A DNA stretch of 64,000 nt from Carboxylicivirga longa (GTDB lineage: Bacteria; Bacteroidota; Bacteroidia; Bacteroidales; Marinilabiliaceae): positions 1 through 64,000 of the forward strand of contig NZ_JBNGOZ010000002.1 of the NCBI RefSeq assembly GCF_050589825.1, given 5' to 3'. A model generated the notes under the pieces. It was given only the letters and a program-made list of their open reading frames with translations. It ran no database searches and was not told the DNA's origin. A program made the position numbers and the translations under genes. Positions 27,333 through 36,298 of this stretch are shown piece after piece (position 1 is the first letter of the stretch; each line of letters starts with the position of its first letter).

Positions 27333-27365
27333 GAAACGGAAGATGTTGGTAGCATTTTCCGTTTC
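27333..27365 (-). promoter_or_regulatory. Hairpin between fecR and susC
   Basis: Arms GAAACGGAA (27333-27341) and TTCCGTTTC (27357-27365) pair perfectly over 9 bp. The hairpin starts 8 bases after the fecR stop and ends 44 bases before the susC ATG. No T-run follows, so it is more likely a partial attenuator, RNA-processing or stability element than a full terminator. A hairpin in the same position occurs at 58702-58721. Confidence 0.6.
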
Positions 27366-27373
27366 ACTTATTC

Positions 27374-28570
27374 TTACTTTACATATACTACATTGTTTTT
27401 TATTTCAAATTGTACATTAGTAGTTAAACTTATCATGTTTAAGTGCGTATTAATTTCCTCATAACGCTCCAAATCACCCGTAAAACGTTTGCTCTTTGCA
27501 AGCTCGTTATGATATACCACATCCACATCATACCAGCGTTGCAGGGTTCTGAAAATTTCTTCCAGGGTCATTCTTTCAAAACGGAACTCACCATTCTTCC
27601 AAGCCACATAAACGGCAGGGTCAACAGTTTTCACTTCAATACCTTTCTGCTCTGCATTAATCACCCCTTGCATGCCGGGCTTCAGTATCACACTTTCTGA
27701 ATCTTCAGCCTTTTCACTGGCAAAACTCACACTCCCCCTTACCAGGGTAGTTGTAACGGTCTTTTCGGTATTGTAAGCCGCCACATTAAAAGCGGTTCCT
27801 AAAACCGTTACAGCAGCTCCCTTCGTTTTTACAATAAAGGGCCGTGTAGTATCTTTACTGACCTCAAAATAAGCTTCGCCATCAAGTGTGACTTCACGGG
27901 TCGCTGATGAAAAGTAGGTTGGATACTCAAGGCTTGATTCAGCGTTGAGCCATACCTTAGTGCCATCGGCCAGCGTAAGGCTAAATTCACCCTTGCGCGG
28001 TATATAGATGGTATTGGTCAGTCCGGCAGCCGCTTTGTTGGAAGCCTCCGATCCATGGTTATAGGTAATGCTCTGCTCAGTAGTTTTAATAAGCGTGCCA
28101 TCCTCTTCTTTCAAAGTCTGGTTACCTGCCTGGTCAAGCTCCACCTGCTGTCCGTCAGCAAGATATAAAACAGCCTTTTTACTCCCGGGTGTAATATTCT
28201 GCACTAATGTTTCTGCTTGATCCCCATCATAGGGTTTCGGATCACTAAACAACGTCCACAGGACAATACCAGGCAGAATAATAGCAGCAGCATAAGCCAG
28301 CCAGCGACCCATCATAGGTTTCAGCAGAAGCTGGGGCGACTTATTGCGGTGATAAACATTTGACAGGGCCGCCTGCACATCAATTTGCTCCCTCTGAAGA
28401 AGATATTCGCTAAGGTTCCCCTCCTTTTTTAACTGCTCATACAAAGCAGCATTCCCGGCATCCGCTTTTAACCAGGCTTCAAGACGCTGCCTTTCACCAT
28501 CACCTAAAGCCTCATGTTTGAGAAGCTTAGCAATGCTATCGGCAATTTCAAAAGGTGTGATATCTTTCAT
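27374..28570 (-). CDS. FecR-type anti-sigma factor
   Basis: FecR proteins hold the partner ECF sigma factor inactive and release it when the SusC STN domain signals. I chose the ATG at 28570 (MKDITPFEIADSIAKLL) for 398 residues; a longer frame reaches 28603. Layout: cytoplasmic helical N-terminus (about 1-80), one membrane helix (about 86-104, WLAYAAAIILPGIVLWTLF), a FecR domain (about 180-275, RKGEFSLTLADGTKVWLNAESSLEYP) and a C-terminal DUF4974 STN-like domain (about 325-395, FERMTLEEIFRTLQRWYDVDV). It lies 83 bases after the sigma gene, and a T-rich motif in that gap may be a sigma-dependent promoter. Confidence 0.93.
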   Translation of the reverse strand: MKDITPFEIADSIAKLLKHEALGDGERQRLEAWLKADAGNAALYEQLKKEGNLSEYLLQREQIDVQAALSNVYHRNKSPQLLLKPMMGRWLAYAAAIILPGIVLWTLFSDPKPYDGDQAETLVQNITPGSKKAVLYLADGQQVELDQAGNQTLKEEDGTLIKTTEQSITYNHGSEASNKAAAGLTNTIYIPRKGEFSLTLADGTKVWLNAESSLEYPTYFSSATREVTLDGEAYFEVSKDTTRPFIVKTKGAAVTVLGTAFNVAAYNTEKTVTTTLVRGSVSFASEKAEDSESVILKPGMQGVINAEQKGIEVKTVDPAVYVAWKNGEFRFERMTLEEIFRTLQRWYDVDVVYHNELAKSKRFTGDLERYEEINTHLNMISLTTNVQFEIKNNVVYVK

Positions 28571-28590
28571 ATAAAATACGATTTCAATAA

Positions 28591-28619
28591 CTAAGACGCC
28601 CACAACGAAAAAAGTGGGT
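28591..28619 (-). promoter_or_regulatory. Possible ECF-dependent promoter between sigma and fecR
   Basis: On the minus strand the sigma-fecR gap contains ACCCACTTTTTTCGTT followed by a CGTCTTAG stretch. A similar arrangement (ACTTTTT, then CGT and CGTACTA) lies in the corresponding gap of the second ECF locus at 57421-57450. Shared spacing and position suggest an autoregulatory promoter or RNA element. It is a comparison of only two sites. Confidence 0.3.
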
Positions 28620-28653
28620 AATATTAAATACAGATTTTTTGTGTCGGATAATT

Positions 28654-29205
28654 CTAAAGGCCAAAAAGCAGAAGCGAGAATAGATTCTTAAGTCTTTCCT
28701 TTAGAAATCGTTTGGCACGTTTGCGGTGTGTCTTAACCGTTTCAACAGAAATTCCAAGATCTTCGGCTATTTCCATCGATTTTAGGCCTTCAAGGGATAA
28801 CTTATATACAGTGCGGCACTGCTTGGGTAACTGATTAAGCGCATCTGCCAGCTGACGATATACCTCTGCATTCACAATATCATTAAAGAAATGCTTGTCA
28901 TCGCTGTTGAATTGAATCACACCGGCCTGATGTTTTTTAATTACCTTTTGATGACGTATGTCATTGAGACACTGATTTCTAACAGACTGATACAGATAGG
29001 AACGTACATCTTTATAATGGCTATGGCTGCCCTTTTTCTGCAAAAGCTGGTAAAACACCTCCTGAACAGCATCTTCAGCCTGCTGCTCATCGCCTAGATA
29101 TTTCCGTGCATACAGACACAGAGACACATAGTATGCATTGAACAGTTGTTCAAAATCATCCCCCTTAATTCCCCTTTTTTCATTTCCTAAGTTCCCCACT
29201 TTCAT
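28654..29205 (-). CDS. ECF RNA polymerase sigma factor (Bacteroidota PUL type)
   Basis: Directs RNA polymerase to the SusCD operon once freed from FecR. The 183-residue product has sigma-70 region 2 (about 15-85, DFEQLFNAYYVSLCLYARKYLG, DEQQAEDAVQEVFYQL) and region 4 (about 120-175, LNQLPKQCRTVYKLSLEGLKSMEIAEDLGISVETVKTHRKRA), the latter with a clear helix-turn-helix. There is no C-terminal extension. It is the first gene of the sigma-FecR-SusC-SusD-TlpA unit. Confidence 0.93.
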   Translation of the reverse strand: MKVGNLGNEKRGIKGDDFEQLFNAYYVSLCLYARKYLGDEQQAEDAVQEVFYQLLQKKGSHSHYKDVRSYLYQSVRNQCLNDIRHQKVIKKHQAGVIQFNSDDKHFFNDIVNAEVYRQLADALNQLPKQCRTVYKLSLEGLKSMEIAEDLGISVETVKTHRKRAKRFLKERLKNLFSLLLFGL

Positions 29206-29241
29206 GAAGCATCAAAAATAATCTATTTCCCCTGTATTATC

Positions 29242-29249
29242 CAAATATA
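29242..29249 (-). promoter_or_regulatory. Candidate -7 promoter box of the ECF operon
   Basis: The minus strand reads TATATTTG, an exact TAnnTTTG match, 37 bases upstream of the sigma-factor ATG. A TTTG further upstream is too close (13 bases) to be a standard -33 box. Confidence 0.4.
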
Positions 29250-29359
29250 AACACACAGAGATCAAATTAGCTCAAGCATTCGGTATTATTTATTGGGAAC
29301 CCTGCTGCCAGGGCAGGATGAGAATGCTTTAACTCCTTCCCACTAAACATAACAAAAGA

Positions 29360-29383
29360 GGTGACTGATAACATAAAGTCACC
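29360..29383 (-). terminator. Candidate terminator of the sialic acid operon
   Basis: Arms GGTGACT (29360-29366) and AGTCACC (29377-29383) form a 7-bp stem with a 10-base loop, followed on the minus strand by TCTTTTGTT. It lies about 80 bases after the last GH20 stop codon. Confidence 0.5.
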
Positions 29384-29465
29384 AACCACCCCTTAATTCA
29401 TCATCCCTTACTGCTTTTAGCCGTACTATGTTGCTTTTGCAGTAGTCATCATGAAGAACGTTTCT

Positions 29466-31445
29466 CTATTCAATTACAAACTCCTTAATGATGGCCCAAC
29501 CCTTATGGTCTTGGGTGATAACAAGGCGAACAGCTTTCACCTGCTCATCATCCAACTCTACAACGGCCATACCTTCATTAAAGGTGGCTACTTGGGTGAA
29601 ATTCTTACCATCGGATGAAAGCTCCAGGATACCATGTTCTACTATGTCTTTACCATCGCCGGTAATCACCTTAATATGATTGGCCTTCATGGTCTCGCCC
29701 AGCGTCAGGGTCATAGTTTCGCCTTTACGGGGCGGGCGGTTGGTCCAAAAATAAGAGTTAAGGCGTCCGTCAAACACATACTCTGGCACATAGGGACTGA
29801 AGATACCTAGGGTGGTTTCTACGCGGGCATTGCGCACAAACAGGGGCTCCTGCTCGCCCGGCTTAAACTCTACTGCATCAATTTCTTTCTCGTCGAAATA
29901 ATTAATGCCCATCTCATCCATCAATGGGTAGAAGTTAGTGAGGCGCTGTAGAAAGTCATCCCAGTTTTTCTTTTGAGGATCCAGCCATACCACCTCGGCC
30001 AAAGCCAATATGCGGGGAAAGATTCGCTCCTCAATGGTCTCAGTGGTAGTTACCAGTTCGGTCCACAGACAAGCCTGGGCACCCATCACAAGAGATTGTT
30101 GTTGCGGAGTAGCTTCAGCAGGAACAGGCTCCCAGCTATATACTTTTTTGGTGCTGTTACCCGAGTATCCCCAGTCGAAATAGCATCCGTGCTGAGGACA
30201 CATCACCACCGACAGACCGGCCTCCAAGGCCTCCATAGCTTGTGGTGTGCCATGATCGCGCCATACCATCACCACATCATCACCGGTGGCGGCACCTCGT
30301 TCATTAATCTCATCCCAGCCTATCATGCGTTTATCCCTCTTGCGAATGGCTTTAGAGGCTTCACGTGTGAAGTAATCCTGTAAGGCCTCTTCCGATTTCA
30401 AGCCTTTCTTTTTCATCATGGCCTGACAATGAGAACATTCTTTCCAGATATCCTTACCCACTTCATCACCGCCCAAATGAATATAGGGCGAAGGGAAAAG
30501 GGCAGCTACCTCTTTAACCACATCCCGCATAAACTGATAGGTCTCTTTCTTGCCGGCACACAGCATCACCTCATAGCCCCGCTCCTTTTGGTTGGCGGGC
30601 TGCTCCATGGGATACACTTCAAACTCACCGCCTTTACACGACAGCTCGGGATAAGCTGCCAGCACCGCTCGGCTATGTCCCGGTAAATCAATTTCAGGCA
30701 CAATCATTACCTGACGATCGGCGGCATAGGCAATAAGTTCACGCATCTGTTCCTGCGTATAGTAATTACCCGAAAGGGCAGGAAAATCCTTATAATGCGT
30801 TCCCTTCTCTGTGAGGGCCGGGTATTTTTTTATTTCCAGGCGCCAGCCCTGATCATCGGTCAGGTGCAGATGCAAACGATTAAGCTTTATCAAGGCCATC
30901 TGATCAACCACCACTTTCAGTTCGTCTATCGTCCAGAAATGACGACTACAATCCAGCATAAAACCCCGCCAATGCATACGCGGCGCATCCTTAATATGGC
31001 AGGCGGCAATCTGATTGGCATTGGTGGATAATTGCCTAAGCGTTTGCACACCATAGAAGAGTCCGGCCGCGTCACCGGCAGATAAACTCACCAACTCGCT
31101 ACTTACTGTAAGCTCATAAGCCTCCTTGCCGGCAGCCAATAAGGACGGATTGAGCTCCAGCACAAACACGTTAGCGGCAGGCACAGAAGCCTCAGCGGAT
31201 AAAAATTGTTCTGCGGACAGGGAGAAAAAAGTACGCAAGTGATCGGCAGTACCACTCATACCGGCCGCATCACCCTTAAGTATCACTTTGGTTGATTTAT
31301 TAATGGCAAAGTGCCCCTCGCTTTGTTGAAAGGTTTGTGGTAAGGGTATTAACTTACTCGCATTCTGCGCCCACCCAATATTATGGCACAGAAGACTCAC
31401 GAGCATAAGAAAGCCGGTAATTAATCGAAATGTCATATTCTTCAT
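29466..31445 (-). CDS. GH20 beta-N-acetylhexosaminidase (last gene of the sialoglycan operon)
   Basis: Removes terminal beta-GlcNAc or beta-GalNAc once sialic acid and galactose are gone. The 659-residue product has a signal peptide (about 1-27), a GH20b domain (about 30-145) and the TIM barrel with LHLHLTDDQGWRLEIKKYPALT near 185-205. The catalytic Asp-Glu is in HLGGDEVGKDIWKECSHC near 325. A discoidin-like C-terminal region (about 530-659) may bind sugar. It starts 49 bases after the epimerase stop. It keeps the canonical HxGGDE motif, unlike the other GH20 in this operon. Confidence 0.92.
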   Translation of the reverse strand: MKNMTFRLITGFLMLVSLLCHNIGWAQNASKLIPLPQTFQQSEGHFAINKSTKVILKGDAAGMSGTADHLRTFFSLSAEQFLSAEASVPAANVFVLELNPSLLAAGKEAYELTVSSELVSLSAGDAAGLFYGVQTLRQLSTNANQIAACHIKDAPRMHWRGFMLDCSRHFWTIDELKVVVDQMALIKLNRLHLHLTDDQGWRLEIKKYPALTEKGTHYKDFPALSGNYYTQEQMRELIAYAADRQVMIVPEIDLPGHSRAVLAAYPELSCKGGEFEVYPMEQPANQKERGYEVMLCAGKKETYQFMRDVVKEVAALFPSPYIHLGGDEVGKDIWKECSHCQAMMKKKGLKSEEALQDYFTREASKAIRKRDKRMIGWDEINERGAATGDDVVMVWRDHGTPQAMEALEAGLSVVMCPQHGCYFDWGYSGNSTKKVYSWEPVPAEATPQQQSLVMGAQACLWTELVTTTETIEERIFPRILALAEVVWLDPQKKNWDDFLQRLTNFYPLMDEMGINYFDEKEIDAVEFKPGEQEPLFVRNARVETTLGIFSPYVPEYVFDGRLNSYFWTNRPPRKGETMTLTLGETMKANHIKVITGDGKDIVEHGILELSSDGKNFTQVATFNEGMAVVELDDEQVKAVRLVITQDHKGWAIIKEFVIE

Positions 31446-31494
31446 TTTTAAAATTAATTACCGGCAAAACTATCTTTTCTATTTAATTTAACAA

Positions 31495-32667
31495 CTACTC
31501 CTGTTGCTTTATCTGCTCCAGGGTTTGTAAGCAGTACATAAGGCCGCGCGGCACATGGAAACATCCTTTCCACTTACCTCCTTTTAACGGCAGTAACACT
31601 TCGCCTTGTCGGTTTAAGTACCCAAACCACTCACCATGTTCCGGATCGGAGAAATGCTCGAAGGCATAGGCATGCACCTTCTCGAACCACTGCAGGCAAG
31701 CATCGTTTTGGGTATGACGATAGCCTTTTAGCAGCGCCACCAGTGTTTCCAGGTGTACCCACCATAATTTCTGATCCCACTCAAGCTGCTGCGGCGGATA
31801 CCCTTTCAAATCCATAAAATAAAACACGCCACCATGTTCCTTATCCCAGCCGTACTCCAGCGTTTTAAGGGTGATGTCAACGGCCTTTTCGATGAGCTCA
31901 GGACGGTGCAGCTTCTCTCCCAAATCCATCATAAACCACATGGCTTCAATAGCATGCCCCGGATTGAGCAAGCGACCTTCGAAACAATCTACGAACTGTC
32001 CGTCGGGCGAAACATTTTCAAGAATTAAACCCGTGTCCTCCTGATAAAATACTTCCATCACTTCGTGAATCACCTTATCCAGGGTCTCCTCAATCAAAGA
32101 CGCTGGCAATAAGGACTCAATTTCCAGCGCCAGGTTGGATAGAATCATGGGCAAGGCAAAATTCTTCAGTGGTCTTGTACCGGGCACCAACTTGTTATAC
32201 TGCCCCTTGGGATCATCCTGCCGCTCCAGTATCGCATAAAAAGTATCTTTAGCAATCTTGGCGTAACGCTCCTCTCCCGTGGCTTTGTACAACTGACCAA
32301 AGGCCATGGTGGCAAAGCAATCGGAAAATATATTGTAGGGCTGTACCAATGGCGTCCCCTGTCTGTTGAGCGAAAAATACCACTTACCATTCTCGTCAGC
32401 ACCATGCTTCTCTAGGAAGCCGGCACCATGCAAGGCCATATCCAACCATTCCTGACGGGGCTCTACACTGTTATAGAGCTTAGCAAACTGCCACACCTGA
32501 CGCGCCTGCAGCCAGATAAACTTATCGGTATCATAAACCTCACCATCGCGCGCAAGGCAAGTGAAGTAACCACCAAATTCAGCGTCTCTCGAGTAATTTT
32601 GCCAGAAAGGCAAAACCTTATCGAAAAGTTCTGTCTTATAAGTCGATATTAATTGATCTATCTTCAT
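31495..32667 (-). CDS. N-acylglucosamine 2-epimerase (GlcNAc/ManNAc epimerase, renin-binding-protein type)
   Basis: Interconverts ManNAc and GlcNAc without phosphorylation, the step that follows sialic acid lyase in the Bacteroides-type pathway (the B. fragilis gene of this kind was named nanE). The 390-residue (alpha/alpha)6-barrel protein has RQVWQFAKLYN, PYNIFSDCFATMAFGQLY, NPGHAIEAMWFMMDLG with the His thought catalytic in the family, and WWVHLETLVALL with the second His. I chose the ATG at 32667; a GTG three codons upstream is the alternative. It is cytoplasmic, with no signal peptide. It starts 11 bases after the transporter gene. No ROK-family GlcNAc kinase follows it here. Confidence 0.92.
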   Translation of the reverse strand: MKIDQLISTYKTELFDKVLPFWQNYSRDAEFGGYFTCLARDGEVYDTDKFIWLQARQVWQFAKLYNSVEPRQEWLDMALHGAGFLEKHGADENGKWYFSLNRQGTPLVQPYNIFSDCFATMAFGQLYKATGEERYAKIAKDTFYAILERQDDPKGQYNKLVPGTRPLKNFALPMILSNLALEIESLLPASLIEETLDKVIHEVMEVFYQEDTGLILENVSPDGQFVDCFEGRLLNPGHAIEAMWFMMDLGEKLHRPELIEKAVDITLKTLEYGWDKEHGGVFYFMDLKGYPPQQLEWDQKLWWVHLETLVALLKGYRHTQNDACLQWFEKVHAYAFEHFSDPEHGEWFGYLNRQGEVLLPLKGGKWKGCFHVPRGLMYCLQTLEQIKQQE

Positions 32668-32678
32668 AATACTCACGA

Positions 32679-35324
32679 TTAATCCATTATACTTTTAAAG
32701 GTTAAGCCTTTCACTTCGTCTTTCTGCGGCCATACAAAGCTAAGCAGGTAAGCCACAAACACACTGATGATAATGCCGGCTGCACCATACAGCAGGAAGG
32801 ACATAGTAGCATGATCGCGTAACCACAGTAGGGCCACAAAGCCCACAATCACACCCAAAAATGCCGCTTTACCCGAGATGCGCTTAAAGAAGATACCCAT
32901 CACAAACAAGGCTCCCAATCCACCCGTTAGCAAGCCCAGGAAGGTGTTAAACTGATCCCATAGAGAGGCAATATCCCAGGTGGCCAGCACCAGTGCCATA
33001 AGAATACCAAAGACACCGACCAATACACCCGACCAGCGGGCTATCAGCAAGCTACTCGACCGCTTTGCCTGCGGCACCAACACATCGAAAAAATCCGAAG
33101 TGATTACAGCCGATACCGAGTTGATGTTAGACGACAAAGTGGACATGGCAGCTGCAAAAACAGCAGCAATAAGCAAGCCTGCCAGACCAGCCGGTAACTC
33201 CGACACTATAAAGTGCGGAAATACAGCATCAAGATTCGGGATGGAGACCGATAAGTCTTCAGGATTGGAGGTGTAGAAGGCAAACAAACCCGTTCCTAAA
33301 AGGAAGAAAATAATAGAAACAGGGATACTCAAAATACCATTTAGCCAAATACTCTTGGAGGTAGCGTTCTCATCCTTAGTGGTCATATAGCGCTGTACCA
33401 CCGACTGATCGCTTGTATAGGCAATGAGGCTGTTGGCAAAACCACCGAGTACAACCACCCATAGCACCGGCTTGGACCAGTCAAGACTGCCATCAAGCAG
33501 GAAAAACTTCTGATTATCCATGGAAATGTCAATAAAACCACCCAGACCACCGTCTACGCCAAAGAGCATAAATACCAAGGCCATCAGCGCTCCACCCAGC
33601 AGGATAAAGCCCTGTATCACATCACCCCACACCACGGCTTCAATACCACCACTCGTACAATAAATAATAGTAACTATGCCCATGATGATAATAGACCAGT
33701 AAACGCTGAAGCCGGTAACCGCATGCAAGGCCAGTGATGGTAAAAATAACACTACAGCAATACGTGTTACCATAAATATTATAAAGAAGGCCGAGGCCAT
33801 CCATCGCACGGCACGATTAAAGCGCAGCTCCAGATATTCGTAGGCCGTACCAATCTTGAGACGACGGAAGAAAGGCAGATAGTATTTTATTACCACAGGT
33901 GCCACCAAAATGATGGTTAGGTTAAACACCAGCATGCGCCAATCAGTGGCATAGGCCTTGGCCGGTATGGCAATAAAGGTGATAGCACTTAGCGTAGTGG
34001 CAAAGATACTGATGCCGGCTGCCCACCAGGGAATACGTCCGCCGGCCTTAAAAAAGTCCTCCTCGTCATTTTCACGCCTCATAAAATAGAAGCCCAGTGC
34101 CAACATGCCCACAAAATATAAAACCAACACCAGGTAGTTGACCCAGCCAAAGCCGGTCTCTCCCGTGAAGTCCAGGGCGAGCACCTGATCAGTGCGGATA
34201 CCGGGCTTTATCTCGCCGGCAGGCACCACCACCTGTCCCTGCCAGGTCACGGCAGCGCTTACCGCCGGTGCAGCCGTAGCCAAGGTGCCGGCCTCAAACC
34301 AACGGTCAGTAATAGTATTGTACACCAGCACCGATCGACTAAAACCGGGGTGATGCTTCCACAGGCTGTCGCGCTGTGCACGCGCCTGCTCATACTCGGC
34401 TCCCCGGGAAGCCTGCATCCTATTGATGGCACCCTCTACCTTGTTATAGGTTTGGCCATTATCGCCGCCCACTACAATAATGTGCGAGGCACCTGATTTC
34501 AAACCGGCGGCAGCAGCCAGGTTAATAGTACCCTTTCCTTCGATCTGCCAGTTGCTTTTCTGCAGCCAGCTATGAGACGAGGGAGTGTACTGCCACACTT
34601 CCGCACTAAAGGCTGTCGTAGGCTGTTCAACACCGCGATGGCGACCGCCAATGAGATAAAGACACTGTTCAATCCCATTGGACTGACTCACCACCAAGGC
34701 ATCGTTAATCACAAAAGGTACATCTCCTGCTGATGTCCAGCCTTCCTCAGGACGGTTAATATGGTAAGTCCACATCTTTGTGTTATCACCCTTTGGACTA
34801 CGACCTCCCACCAGATAAACTGTTTCGCCGATCAGCGTCATTCCGTGGCCACTGATGGCCATGGGCAAGGCCGGTAAATTAGTCAGCTCAAAGGCACCGG
34901 GCGCAGTACTGGCAATCATAAAGACACGATTGGAATAACCCTCAGGCGACTGTCCGCCGGCACAAAGCACTCCATTGGGTGTAGACACAGCGGCACCATT
35001 GGCCAAAGGCTGTGGCAGACGAATGCTGCTTACCTCTTCCCAGGTATTATCGGCGGGTGTTCCCGATAAACACATCACCCCATCGGAGTAGTGCTTAAGC
35101 CCCCCTTCCCAGGGCTTACCATCGGGAAAGGCGGAACCACCGGCCATAATTATACGATCATTATGCACGCCCACGAAAGCACCGGCCCAACCATGATGAG
35201 GCGTGCTATCGTTAATAGCCGGCAAGGAACTGAGTGTTGCCATGTTAAGCTGTGCCTGCACCATGGGTGCAGGCAACAGGCTGAGCAACACCAGCAATAT
35301 TATGCTTAGAATCCTCATATTCAT
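32679..35324 (-). CDS. Fusion of NanM-like kelch mutarotase with sodium:solute symporter (sialic acid uptake)
   Basis: One uninterrupted frame joins two functions. Residues about 1-24 are a signal peptide. Residues about 25-385 form a kelch beta-propeller like N-acetylneuraminate epimerase NanM (HHGWAGAFVGVHNDRIIMAGGSAFPDGKPW, LYLIGGRHRG, IIVVGGDNGQTYNKVEG), which converts alpha- to beta-sialic acid in the periplasm. Residues about 400-881 form an SSS-family symporter with about 13 membrane helices (FFKAGGRIPWWAAGISIFATTLSAITF). The propeller would face the periplasm and feed the anomer to the transporter. The start at 35324 leaves one base after the lyase stop, so the two are coupled; an ATG at 35318 is equally possible. 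Substrate is inferred from the surrounding sialic acid genes. Confidence 0.9.
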   Translation of the reverse strand: MNMRILSIILLVLLSLLPAPMVQAQLNMATLSSLPAINDSTPHHGWAGAFVGVHNDRIIMAGGSAFPDGKPWEGGLKHYSDGVMCLSGTPADNTWEEVSSIRLPQPLANGAAVSTPNGVLCAGGQSPEGYSNRVFMIASTAPGAFELTNLPALPMAISGHGMTLIGETVYLVGGRSPKGDNTKMWTYHINRPEEGWTSAGDVPFVINDALVVSQSNGIEQCLYLIGGRHRGVEQPTTAFSAEVWQYTPSSHSWLQKSNWQIEGKGTINLAAAAGLKSGASHIIVVGGDNGQTYNKVEGAINRMQASRGAEYEQARAQRDSLWKHHPGFSRSVLVYNTITDRWFEAGTLATAAPAVSAAVTWQGQVVVPAGEIKPGIRTDQVLALDFTGETGFGWVNYLVLVLYFVGMLALGFYFMRRENDEEDFFKAGGRIPWWAAGISIFATTLSAITFIAIPAKAYATDWRMLVFNLTIILVAPVVIKYYLPFFRRLKIGTAYEYLELRFNRAVRWMASAFFIIFMVTRIAVVLFLPSLALHAVTGFSVYWSIIIMGIVTIIYCTSGGIEAVVWGDVIQGFILLGGALMALVFMLFGVDGGLGGFIDISMDNQKFFLLDGSLDWSKPVLWVVVLGGFANSLIAYTSDQSVVQRYMTTKDENATSKSIWLNGILSIPVSIIFFLLGTGLFAFYTSNPEDLSVSIPNLDAVFPHFIVSELPAGLAGLLIAAVFAAAMSTLSSNINSVSAVITSDFFDVLVPQAKRSSSLLIARWSGVLVGVFGILMALVLATWDIASLWDQFNTFLGLLTGGLGALFVMGIFFKRISGKAAFLGVIVGFVALLWLRDHATMSFLLYGAAGIIISVFVAYLLSFVWPQKDEVKGLTFKSIMD

Positions 35325-35325
35325 C

Positions 35326-36249
35326 TTATTTTGAAAATAATTCGGCCATATCAAGTGCTGCAACATCGGCGGCAAAAGCCTGATAGGCATCCTCAGTCAT
35401 GGGGATAATGGGACTGCGGAACTGACCACAATCAATGCCCACATAACGCATAAAAGCCTTACCTGTACCAATACCACCATACTTACCCAGTAGGCGAATC
35501 ATATCTATGGACTGCTGCTGCAAAGCACGCGCTGCCTCCATATCGCCCTGCTCATAGCTTTTAATCAATTGCGAATATAGTGGTGTTGCGTAGTTGTAGG
35601 TACTTCCGACACCTCCTTTGGCACCCAAAGCCAGAGCTGCCAGCAGGTTCTCATCACGTCCCCAAAGCATATCATATTGCCCATCGGCAAAGTGCAGACA
35701 CGACAAGAAATCCATAAAATCTTCATGGGTATATTTAACCCCGGCAAAGTTAGGCATCTTACCATGCAGCTCCTTCAATAAATCAATCATGGCCACATTA
35801 ACGCCGGTAAGCACAGGAATGTGATAAAAATAGACCGGCATATCGGGCACTGCTGCCCCCACGCGCATCACAAACTCAGCCAGCTGAGCCGCCGTAGCCG
35901 GCTTGAAGTAGAACGGTGCCATCACCGCAATGGCATCCATACCCAATTCCTTAGAGTGAAGGGCCAGATGGATGCACTCCTCATAAGAAGTACCTCCTAC
36001 CAGGTTAATCAACTTAAGCGCTTGTGCATCACCTTTGGCTGCTTCCACCCATGCCGCTGCATTCTCTTCACGCTCTTCGCGGGCCAAAGACACGCCTTCG
36101 CCAGTGCTGCCATTCAGGAAGGCACCTACCACACCATTGTTTTTCAAAAACTGATAATACGTTTTTATCTGCTCCTTATTAACACTTCCATCCTCACTCA
36201 TGGGCGTAAAAGGCGCCGCTATCAATCCTTCTATCTTATTAATCTTCAT
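35326..36249 (-). CDS. nanA: N-acetylneuraminate lyase (sialic acid aldolase, DapA superfamily)
   Basis: Cleaves N-acetylneuraminate to ManNAc and pyruvate in the cytoplasm through a Schiff base. The 307-residue TIM barrel shows the pyruvate-carboxylate motif NGSTGEG (near 45-51), the Tyr of YFYHIPVLTG (near 142) and the Schiff-base Lys in AGVKYTHEDF (near 172). The HIP after that Tyr, together with its neighbours, favours sialate lyase over dihydrodipicolinate synthase. I chose the ATG at 36249; the preceding codon is GTG. It lies one base upstream of the mutarotase-symporter fusion gene and 49 bases after the esterase gene. The orthologue in B. fragilis is called nanL. Confidence 0.93.
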   Translation of the reverse strand: MKINKIEGLIAAPFTPMSEDGSVNKEQIKTYYQFLKNNGVVGAFLNGSTGEGVSLAREEREENAAAWVEAAKGDAQALKLINLVGGTSYEECIHLALHSKELGMDAIAVMAPFYFKPATAAQLAEFVMRVGAAVPDMPVYFYHIPVLTGVNVAMIDLLKELHGKMPNFAGVKYTHEDFMDFLSCLHFADGQYDMLWGRDENLLAALALGAKGGVGSTYNYATPLYSQLIKSYEQGDMEAARALQQQSIDMIRLLGKYGGIGTGKAFMRYVGIDCGQFRSPIIPMTEDAYQAFAADVAALDMAELFSK

Positions 36250-36298
36250 CACTTAAGTATTTATTAATGTTTGTTTATTTGTTGGTTCTTTTAAAATC

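Noticed and set aside
32679..35324. The mutarotase-symporter as two genes joined by error
   Set aside because: The frame is continuous, with no internal stop, and both halves are intact with one signal peptide at the start.
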